Part shown: positions 1-9,240 of the stretch, piece after piece
How positions within the stretch are numbered: position 1 is the first letter of the stretch
Layout of the letters: each line of letters starts with the position of its first letter
Source of the DNA: Larus michahellis
Taxonomy: Eukaryota > Chordata > Aves > Charadriiformes > Laridae
Assembly: GCF_964199755.1 (NCBI RefSeq)
Contig: NC_133906.1
Coordinates: forward strand, 10,230,001-10,294,000
DNA length: 64,000 nucleotides
Reading direction: 5' to 3'
Notes under the pieces: model-generated
The model's input: the letters and a program-made list of their open reading frames with translations, nothing else
The model's database searches: none
What the model was told of the DNA's origin: nothing
Translations under genes and position numbers: made by a program

Positions 1-2955
1 GACATGGCTGGAGACCCCCAGCCTCCCAGATGGGGACCCCCAGTCCCCAGATGGCAGAACCCCAGTGCACCCAGGCATCTCCACTCTGCCGACAAGGGCA
101 GCCCAGTACTGGCTGCGGTGCCCTGACACCAGTCCTGCACACATCCTCGGGTGGAAGAGCAGCCGCCTGGCTTGTGTCTCGCTGCACACCAGCGGCTCCC
201 AGACCAGTCTGCAGCTTGCAGGAAACCAGCTCAGATTCACCTCTCTGGGACACATAGACCTCCTTCACAAAGAAAGGCACAGTGCCACCTTTTTCCAGTT
301 TATTAGATGGGAATGGCACGGCCTCTGGGCTTAGCAACAGCTCCCCAACACACAGGAGAGACTTCAGAAAGACCTCCCCAGAGCCTGATAGCTGTGGGCA
401 GCCTGGGGCCATGGGAAAACCTGTCCAGCACATACAAAGCCACAGTGCAAAGGCTGAGATGGCCACTTGCACATAGCCATGTCCAGCCAGCACTTTCCCT
501 GTGTACCTCTGTCTTGTGAGCAGCGATCTCCTGTGGGCCAACAGAGAGGGTCCTCTTCAGGTTACCATGGGTCTGGTGAGGTGGGCTCCCAGCCAGCTCC
601 TGCCTGAGCTCACCACCCCAATGTGGGCTGCAGGTGCTTATCTGCACCCCAGGTCCTGCCTGGCCACGCTCAGGGAGGTCTTGGTGTCCCTCAGAGGCTG
701 GTAGCTGTCTACAAGCTACCTGCCATCAATTCCTCTGCATTATTGATAGGGTTAAGGCCATTTAATGTTCTGGCCAGTACTGGGAAGAGATAATTCCAGC
801 CTGGGAGAAGAGCAGGGATGAGGGACCAAGGAGAGAAGCTGTGACTGGATGGGGCAGCAGGAAGGGTGGAGCTGGGAGACCTCTTTGCAGCAGCTCTTCC
901 ATCAGCCAAGAGAGATCAGGTGGCCAAGAGACACTTTTCATCACCTGGGGACCCTCTTCTGCTGTGAAGACCGGGTGGATCTGGCTGCCAGCTGTGAGTC
1001 CATCCCTGTGGGGCTGATTCCTAGGATGGGTGGCCATCTTGGCTGGATGCACGGCAGGGACAGGGCTGAGAAAGTAGTGCTGGAGGTGAGAGGGGGCACA
1101 ACGGCCCCAGGGGAGGCACTGGTTAGAGGGGCGGTGGGAAGGGCTCCTCTTCTGCAGGTGACATGGAGAGCAGCCCCTGCTCCATCCCAGGAGAGTCAGG
1201 GGTCTGGGACTGGGCTGCCTGGGGACATGGGACAAGCTGGCAACATCAGAAGCTCATGACACCTCTCCTTGTGTTCCCTTGTGCCCTCCACTGGGGCCAG
1301 GCGTCCTTGCGCAGGATGGCATTGCTGTGGGGCAGAGAGCCTGGCCCCCCACCTGGCATTCCTGCAACCTTGTGGTAGTGCAGGCAGGAGAGACCTGACT
1401 GAGAGACCCTGAGTCAGAGGGAGCTGGGAGGAGTATCCCGAGGGTGTGCAGCAGTTTCGCGAGCTGTTATCTCAGATCTTGCAGAGGACACGAGGTCCAG
1501 GCTACCTCTGCGACCTTGGAAGACGCTGTTCTAGAGGCAGGAAGAGTTTTTCCCCGATAGTCCTATGCCTAAAATCTGCTGTGACGTGGGATGCTGTGGC
1601 TTGTCCCTCCTGCAACCGTTGCCGAAGCAGTGGTGGTCCAGGAAGGTGCTGTAGCTCTGCCTGCGCCTGGGCGAGTGTGTCTGCCCAAGGCAGTGCGCTG
1701 GAGCAGTGCCTGCTGCGGGCAGGATGGCCAAGGAAGGGACGCAACGACCAAAAGAGCTTGAAAAGGCTCTGAAAGGTGGCACCGTGGGGCTGTGTGCTTG
1801 TGACTGCTATTCCTTGCTGCTCTCCTATACCTTGTCATTAAGCTCTCTACAGCAAAACGGGTGGCTGTGAGACACCTGCGCGTGGAGCATCATTGCGGGG
1901 CTTTCCCAAAACCTTCCTGCAAGCTGAGCTGGAAAAAAACCCAAGCACAGGGGTGAACTAAAAGGCTGCTTTCAGCAACACAGTCTCAGGCAGGAGCCCC
2001 AGCGATCTCCAAACCCTGGAGCTCAGCTGGCTGGCTGTGGTCCTTCCTTCTTCCTTCCCATGCCTTATCTGTGGCCTCCACGTCCCTGGCTCTGTCTCCG
2101 CGCAGTCTGGAGGCTCCCCTGGGCGGTGACGCAGCGCCGCTGCCTTTGAAGCGATGGTCATGTTGGGAGAGCTGCCGGCAGGAGCAGGGAGGATGCTCGG
2201 GGTTCACACCCCGATACCAGGGAAGAGATGTCACAGCACTGCTCCCTGCACGGCTCCCTCCGGTGCCAGGGTGGCCACTGTATGTGCCAAAGGGTGGTCC
2301 CAGCCGCCTCACCCACCCGAGCACGGCCAGCACACACGGTCTGTTTTCCAAGAGAGCTTACTTCCTCCGCCCCTGGCTGAAAACAATGCGAGAGGAGCAG
2401 GCCTCAGCATTTCTGAAAATTAAGCGCTGAGTTCAGCTTAGTTCAGCCCCGGCGCCCGCTTAACCCTGTAGTTGCAGGACGGAGCAGATTTCCCAGTGCA
2501 GGCAGCAGCTCTGCATTGCCGTGTGCTGCATGGGACGGACAGGAGAAAGAAGGGTCTTGGAGGTGGAAGAAAAACCTTTGGTGAGGGCCATCAGTGAAAA
2601 GAAATATCTGAAAGCCAGGCCTGTCTGGCTGCGTTTCAGTGACTTGCCACGCCGGTTTTGCTGAAAAATGTTGCATTTCCCTTGTGCCCCGCAGCCGTGC
2701 GTGAACCCTCTCCTTCCCGAGCTCCCCTCAGCTGCCGGCACACCAGGAAAGATGCTGTCCCAGTGCCACCCCGCCTTGGGCACGCAAAGGCATCCATGGA
2801 GGTACGTGGGGGCAGGTCCCTCTCCCCAGACTCTGTCCCCCCACCCAAGCTGGTAGGCACTGGCGTGCAGCCTGAAGAGCCCAGGATTGCGGGGGGGGCG
2901 GGAGCGGGGCATGGCACGGGCAGGTGCTTATCACCACCCTGCACCCATTTACAGA
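1..2955. other. intergenic, 5' flank of SH3TC2
   Basis: Moderately GC-rich unique sequence. Many short open frames overlap on both strands without conserved motifs or splice-linked partners, as expected by chance at this composition. No gene is supported. Confidence 0.55.
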
Positions 2956-3052
2956 GGGTGAAAGCAAAAGCAGAGAGTGCAAGAATGAGGAAATGTCCCT
3001 GCTGGCCCTGGTCACTCGTGCCAGTGTCCCCACGGCTCTCCCGGGCAGAGTC
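2956..3052 (+). repeat. 97-bp direct repeat, copy 1
   Basis: Begins GGGTGAAAGCAAAAGC. By eye it is 91/97 identical to 4693-4789 in the same orientation, with sharp edges on both sides. The family is not recognised. Confidence 0.9.
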
Positions 3053-3529
3053 GGTGCTCGGCTGGGTTTTCAGAGGAGGGAAGGAAAATGCTGCTCCACC
3101 TAACGCCACAACGGGTCCCCCCACCCACATCAGAGAATCAAAAACATGAAACAGGAGTTTGTTTGACCTGAAACAAAATGTTTCATCTTATTTGTTTGCT
3201 TTTCCCCCCCACCCCGACTGAAGTCAGGTTTAGGCTGACTTCCTTTTCTTTTAGGTTCATTTTTCAATAACAAAGTGAAAAGCAATGAGGCTTCGTTTTG
3301 AACCTGCCGAGGAATGGTCGACTTCCCAGCGCTCCCAGAAGGAAACAGGGATATTAGAAAAGCTTGATAGTAACTTTTTCATTGTTTTCAAAAGAGAAAA
3401 AAAACAAACACAAAATCCCTGTAGTTTTCTCTGCTAGTCCCGTTTGCGGAGTTTAGCCGGGGTGCACAAATACTGCTGGGTCCACAGATCTCTTGTTCTG
3501 CGTGTCCGTATTTGCATTCTGCCAGAGAA

Positions 3530-4110
3530 GAAGGGGGTTTCAGAGCTGAGCGCCTCTGCCACCTCCCCGCGGTGCCCGGACCGTGGCGCAGGTAGAGCTT
3601 CTCCCTGGGGCTTTGCTGGCGCACAGAGAGGACGGAAGGTCCAAGGACGCCGTGCAGGGGCCAGGAGCAGGGGCCAGGTGAGTCCGGGAACGGCTGCTCA
3701 TGCAAAGCCGCCGCTTGTGATGGGAGGGAGCTGCGGCTGGTGCAGCCACGCTGGGGCTGAGCTGCTCCCCGACGCCGTGCCCATGGGCAGCCTCGCTGGC
3801 CCTTGTTTACTGTGGAGCCAGGGCGAAGGTGGTGCTGGGGCGTTCGTGCTTCCCCTCGGGAGCCGGCCGTCTGCCGGCGTGTGGGGCTGTTTATAGCATA
3901 ACTCCGGGTAACTCATTGACCTCCGTGCCGGCGGCTCTGCTGGGAAGCGGAGGTTCCCAAGATGATAAGCCGCTCTTGGAAGAAATTCCTTTCCTCGCGC
4001 GAGGGAGTGGCGGTGCTGGGCACGCTCGCAAACACGTACACAGCCCTGTGCACACGCACGGGCGCGCGCCACGTCCCGGTGCCGGCAGCCTTCCCTCGGG
4101 GGACCCAGCT
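3530..4110. promoter_or_regulatory. CpG-dense patch, candidate CpG island
   Basis: Clusters of CG dinucleotides (for example CCTCGCGCGAGGG near 3995 and GGGCGCGCGCC near 4060) stand out from the surroundings. It could mark an unannotated promoter 5 kb upstream of SH3TC2 or a distal first exon. No gene is attached to it in this window. Confidence 0.35.
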
Positions 4111-4692
4111 TGGAGAGGTCGGAGCTTTGTGGCCAAGAGTTCTCCGGGAGGGAAGCGGTGCTGGGGAGTGGAGCAAGGGGCCCCACATGCGGAGGAGGAG
4201 CAGGTCAGTACAGCCGCTTGCCCCCCTCTGCCCTTCCACCGCTCCCACCATTACAGGTCTCTCGCTTGGGTGCCGGTCGCAAACCTGCGCCCTTCGTCCC
4301 CAGCTGAGCAAACACAGCCGGGACGGGGCGGTTGCAGGTGGCTGGAGCCGTCCAGTGCAGGGACATGGCTGCGGAAATCCAGGTTGGGGCAGAGAGTTTG
4401 TATTTTTGGTTCCGGCTGAATTCGCGTCTCAGGTGCGGTGGTGATGGGCACTCTGGGGAAGGACAGGTTTGCTTTGCGTTCTTTGTACCCAGGAACTGAC
4501 AGGAGAAGGACAGGAGAAATCCCAGCAGACACGCTGGATTTAGGAAGGTGGATTTGGTCCCAGGGAAGGGTTCTGCTGTATGACAGCCCTGGAGACAGCG
4601 GTGTCTGCAGCAGCTGCATCCCCTGGACAAGGGGTGCCGGACAGTCGCTCTGCCTCCCATTTCGTGCCCTGGGGAGGGAAGTGGGGCCGGCT

Positions 4693-4789
4693 GGGTGAAA
4701 GCAAAAGCAGAGAGTGCAAGCATGAGGAAATGTCCCTTCTGGCCCTGGTCACTCATGCCAGCGTCCCCACGGCTCTCCTGGGCACAGTC
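4693..4789 (+). repeat. 97-bp direct repeat, copy 2
   Basis: Second copy of the segment at 2956-3052, 1737 bp further on, with six substitutions and no indel. Flanks differ. No long poly-A or target duplication is seen. Confidence 0.9.
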
Positions 4790-7054
4790 TGCAAAGGGAG
4801 CAGAGACCCTGGAGAGCTGGCACAGGCAGAGAGCCCCCAGCTAGCGCTAGCTGAAACCCCCGGGAAATTGCCCCTGTAGTTATCAGGACGGGGCTTTCCC
4901 GGGGAGGCCAGACCGAGGGCTTCAGCAGCAGCAATGGGGGCTCTCCGGGGGAGATCCGGGGTGGTAAGCAGCGGGGTAGGGAGTTGGGTTGCTGGCCAAA
5001 AGCAAAATTCCATTTCAGGTCAAACAGGAGGTTGATACCTTTGCTTGTAGGAGGGGTGGGTTTGGTCACCAAGTTTTCTAGGTAAACTTAAAAGCAAAAT
5101 GAAATTTCGAAAGCACAAAGGAAAACATTTTTGGTTTTGTTTTGAAAATTAAACATAACATTCTGTTTTTTTAAAAAAAGCATTTTCCCCTGCGTAGAGA
5201 ATTGGACTCTAATTGGTGAGCAGGTATTGCTAAAACCAACAGCATTCTGAGTGAAGCAAAAAGCTTTGTCTCAAAGCACCTGCCCTGTTTGAGCAGTGAC
5301 CGCTTTGACGACATGGGCCCAAACCAACATTTTTCCTTTAAAGATGTGCCTGGCTCCATCACGGAAACTTGGGCTGTGTGCTCTCAGCAGTGGCAGGCCA
5401 AAACCCACACCTGGATCTGAATTTCCCCTCTGCTTCACGCACCTTCAGAGCATCCCTAGGTCAACTGGGGGAGTTTTCTAAATGTGGAGCTTTCCAGGGC
5501 TGGTGTGCAACAGGAACAGACAGTGTCCTTGCCACAGGGAGAGCAGTGGTGGCCTGTCCCAGCCGCTCACCTTCCTGCAGGTCCCCGCGGCCGTGCAGCT
5601 TTGCGTGGGAAACATCAACTTGACTTCAGCACGCCAGGAGTGAGCTGCAGCGCTTTGCACCCTGACGTCTGGGGCTCAGGAGGGCGAGTGAGCTGCAGCA
5701 AGGAGGATGAGGAGGGCGGTCCCTTCTCCAGGCAACCCCAACATTTCAACATCTGGTTTCTCCTGATGAGGGCTAGAAATCCCCACTCTTTCAGCCTTCC
5801 CCTGGGCAGGCAGGTTGGTTCCTGGCCAGGACTGCACAGGAGCATCACATGATAAAACCCCCCTTCAAAGTGAAGGTTTGACTTCACTTTTGTTAGAGGT
5901 TTCCCAGCCAGCTCCATGAACGTGGACGCTGTCCTGCCACAGCCTGTCCCACAGCTAGCTGCTCCTCCTGCTTTGCTGTAGGGGTATTGCAGTGGTGCCA
6001 GGCAGCCCCCATCATGGCACGGGAATCTGCCTGGTGAGAATTACTCACTGGAGTAATTTCTCACTACTCTGGAGAAGCTCAATGCCTTGCCAAGCATTGG
6101 GATGCAGCGTGGGTGTCTTGGAGAGCCAGCAATGCTCTTGGAGCACACCACAGCAAACAGGTCACTGCTGTGGTGGCACTGACATTGGCTGGGTGCTGAA
6201 GTAAATGTCCATCCCTAAAAGACCTCCCTACCTGTGACTCTCTCCCTAGACCTTTTGGTTTTTATTTTTCAGGGGTCGTGTTGCTCTTCTCCAGGGATGC
6301 TCTGCAGACATCTGCCGCCCATAGCACAGTGATACCACACAGCCGGTCCTGAGTCCTGGTCCTGGAGCCTGGGGAAGGCCAGAGCATGTGAGCAAAGAGG
6401 GAATGATACTCCATCCTCGGCAGCCCAAGGGGTAGCACACAGCAGCCAAATTGGTCCCTCCTGATGTTCACATCTGGGGTTCAGACAGTTCTGATCTCAG
6501 GGATGAGATGAGCCCTGCTAGCCCCGCAGGAGCCCACAGTGTCTGTGCTGGCAGAGGACTCATCTGTGGCTTGCCTGGACGCGGCTCTGCTCTGCGGAGG
6601 TTGGCGTGGCGGAGGCGGTGCTGCCAGCTGCCCTCGCTGTGAAAGGGGAGAGCGCCGGCTCGCTGGGCAGGAGGGTGGCCCAGGAGTGGCTGCACAGCCA
6701 GCCCCGGATGGAGAATGCTGGACAAGCCCCAGCGGGGCGTCCCTGCAGGTGAGGCAGGTGCTTGCAGTGGCATCAGCAACCGGGTTGCCTTTGGAGGGGG
6801 GGGAGATCAGCGCTGAAGCTCTCCAGAGGGGCCAACGGGAAGCTCAGGCAGGCTTGGCAGACCGTGGGACTCCCTGTGCCGCGACAGTGGGAGGAATGAG
6901 AGGAATGTGTCATGTGGGCTGGGTGACACGCTCCCAAAGGCAAGGGCGAGAGTAGAGCCCAGGGCAACGGCAGGGCCAGCACAGGGCAGCAACGCCAGCT
7001 GGCAGGATGAGAGACCCCCAGGGTGCTCTCAAGAGCACAAGCCCCCCAGCATGA
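4790..7054. other. intergenic
   Basis: Unique sequence with an AT-rich, A-tract-bearing stretch at 5080-5190 and GC-rich sequence elsewhere. No gene or known repeat was recognised. Confidence 0.55.
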
Positions 7055-7480
7055 GACAGACATGGACCTGTTAGAGAGGATCCAGAGGATGGCCATGAAA
7101 ATGATTGAAATGAGTAGAGGGCTGGAACCCCTCTCCTAGGAAGAAAGGCTGAGAAGAGAAGGCTCCAGGGAAACCTTATTGCAGCCTTTCGATACCTAAA
7201 GGGGGCTGGAGAAGGATGGAGAGAAGCTTTTCACTAGGGCCTGTAGTGACAGGACAAGGGGCAATGGTTTTAAACGGAAAGAGTGTAGATTTAGATTAAA
7301 TATAAGGAAGAAATTCTTTATTCTGAGGGTGATGAGACACTGGAACAGCTTGTCCAGAAGCCCAGGGATGTCCCATCCCTGGAAGTGTTCGAGGTCACGT
7401 TGGATGGGGTTTTGAGCCAACCTGGTCCAGTGGAAGATGTTCCTGCCCATGGCAGGGGGCTTGGAACAAGGTCTTGAAAG
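7055..7480 (+). mobile_element. CR1 LINE fragment, 3' end of ORF2 and tail
   Basis: Contains the familiar CR1 3' segment: GACATGGACCTGTTAGAG, then AGTGACAGGACAAGGGGCAA, then GTGATGAGACACTGGAACAG, then the CCCATGGCAGGGGGCTTGGA tail. Translation gives decayed pieces such as [10 protein letters not shown] and MRHWN. It is interrupted by stops and by a deletion of about 25 bp near 7150. The normal terminal short repeats are missing, because a second CR1 piece starts immediately. Confidence 0.9.
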
Positions 7481-9012
7481 GTCCCTTGGAGGCTGTCTCA
7501 GGCATAGCGATCATGAAATGAGAGAGTTTTTGATTCTTGGAGAAATAAGGAGGGGGGTCAGCAGAACTGCCACCTTGGACAGTAGTGCCGGGCAGACCTT
7601 GGCCTGTTTAGGGCCTGGTTGACAGAGTCCCTGGGCAGGCAGTCCTGACGGGCAAAGGAGCCCTGGAAGGTTGGGCATTCTTCAAGAAGGAAGTCTTCAA
7701 GGTGCAGGAGCAGGCTGTCCCCACCCAAAGATGAGCTGGTGGGGAAGAAGACTGGCTTGGTTCAAACCCAGGAAAAAACAAAAGACAGTTTATGACCTTT
7801 GGAAGAGGGGCAGGCAACTCAGGAGGACTACAAAGATGTCATGAGGTTATGCAGGGAGAAAATTAGAAGGGCCAAACTCCAACTAGAACTTAATCTGGCT
7901 ACTGCCATAAAAGGCAATAAATAATGTTTCTATAAATACATTAACAACAAAAGGAGGGCAAAGGAGAATCTCCATCCTCTATTGGATCTGGGGAGAAATA
8001 TAGTGACAAAGGATGAGGAAAAGGCTGAGGTCCTTAATGCCTTCTTTGTGTCAGTCTTTAATAGTAACCCAACAACAATAGTAAGTTGTTTTCTGGGTAC
8101 CCAGCACCCTGAGCTGGAAGACAGGACCTGGGAACAGAATGAAGCCCCCATAACCCAAAGGGAAGTGGTTAGGGACATGCTACACCACTTAGACACACAC
8201 AAGCCTCTGGGGCTGGATGGGATCCATCCAAGGGTACTGAGGGATCTGGTGGAAGTGCTCACCAAGCCACTTTCCATCATTTCTCAGCAGTCCTGGCTAA
8301 CCAGGGAGATCCCTATTGACTGGAGGTTAGCAAATGTAATGCCCATGTCTGAGAAGGGCCAGAAGAAGGATGAACTTCAGGCCTGTCAGTCTAACTCGAT
8401 GCCGGGGAAGGTTATGGAGCAGATCATCTGGAGTGCCATCACACGACCTGTACAGGACAACCAGCTGGTGAGGCCTGATCAGCATGGGTTTATGAAAGGC
8501 AGGTCTTGCTTGACTGACCTGATTTCCTTCTATGACAAGGTGACCCGCTTAGTGGATGAGGGAAAGGCTGTGGATGTTGTTTACCTGGACTTTAGTAAAG
8601 CCTTTTACACTGTTTCCCGTAGCGTTCTCCTGGAGAAACTGGCTGCTCATGGCTTGGACAGGTGCACTGTTTGCTGGGTAAAAATCTGTCTGGAGGGCTA
8701 GCCCCCAGGAGTTGTGGTGAATGGAGTTACACCCAGTCAGCAGCCAGTCACAAGTGGTGCTCCCCAGGGCTCCGTACTGGCACCAGTTCTGTTTAATGTC
8801 TTTATCAACGACCTGGATGAGGGGACCGAGTGCACCCTCGGTAAGTTTGCAGAGGACACCGACTGGGGCAGGAGTGTGTGTCTGCTTGGGGCAGGAAGGC
8901 TTCGCAGAGGGGTCTGCACAGGCGGAACTGATGGGCCCAGGGCAATGGTACAAGGTTACATAAGGGCCAGCTGCCGGCTCCCGCTATTGAATTGCTATGA
9001 TGCCCACCCAAA
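7481..9012 (+). mobile_element. CR1 LINE fragment, end of endonuclease through reverse transcriptase
   Basis: This matches a bird CR1 from the SDHEM endonuclease motif (about 7500) through the RT core and on through CTTGGGGCAGGAAGGC and GATGGGCCCAGGGCAATGG (8888-8948), fading near 9000. It lacks the 3' tail, so it is not a simple 5'-truncated insertion. It lies in the same orientation as the preceding 3' fragment but carries the upstream part of the element. Confidence 0.9.
7982..8870 (+). pseudogene. decayed CR1 reverse transcriptase
   Basis: A 239-codon open segment (7982-8701) shows RT motifs: DWRLANV, QHGFMKGRSCLTDLI, and VDVVYLDFSKAF (motif A with its Asp). A stop follows at 8699-8701, and the frame continues downstream with [17 protein letters not shown] (motif B region) and KFAEDT, in which the second Asp of the FADD catalytic motif has become Glu. 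The enzyme is inactive and there is no complete ORF2. Confidence 0.88.
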
Positions 9013-9185
9013 CAGTCTCTGACTCCCATCGCCCCTGCCTCGCTGGCAGACGATGTCTGGTCAAAAGGCGCTTTGTGCATTGTGGCCTGGGCTGTGGCCG
9101 AGCCGCTGTGCCGGCCGGGCAGTGAGCTCACCCCTGACAGCGCAGCCGCCGCCGCTGGCTCGGGGCTGGCCGTGCTGTTGGACAC
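9013..9185 (+). promoter_or_regulatory. SH3TC2: probable SH3TC2 proximal promoter / 5' UTR
   Basis: This is the GC-rich interval between the end of a CR1 remnant and the SH3TC2 start codon. It has no clear TATA box. CTTTGT at 9071-9076 and CATTGTG at 9078-9084 are two SOX-type sites in the same orientation two bases or less apart, about 105 bp before the ATG. Human SH3TC2 is reported to respond to SOX10, the Schwann-cell regulator, so a glial promoter element is plausible. An upstream ATG at 9053 is out of frame with the main start. The transcription start cannot be placed from sequence. Confidence 0.5.
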
Positions 9186-9240
9186 ATGGGCTGCTGCTTG
9201 AGGACCCCCAGGCAACAGGACCTGTCCCTGGGGTCCACAG
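9186..9240 (+). CDS. SH3TC2: SH3TC2 exon 1 (start codon, residues 1-19)
   Basis: The ATG at 9186 opens a peptide beginning [11 protein letters not shown], resembling human MGGCFC. Gly2 with Cys3 and Cys4 makes an N-myristoylation plus palmitoylation signal, which fits the known membrane anchoring of the protein. The exon ends in CACAG with donor GTAAGC at 9241 and leaves phase 1. The human first coding exon (1-52, recalled) also ends in phase 1. The start context is only moderate: C at -3, G at +4. Confidence 0.9.

Noticed and set aside
2658-3149. Overlapping 163-164-codon frames on both strands
   Set aside because: Mutually exclusive frames over one copy of the 97-bp repeat; no homology recognised.
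7982-8701. Functional reverse transcriptase gene
   Set aside because: Stop at 8699-8701 and an altered FADD catalytic motif show that it is a dead CR1 copy.
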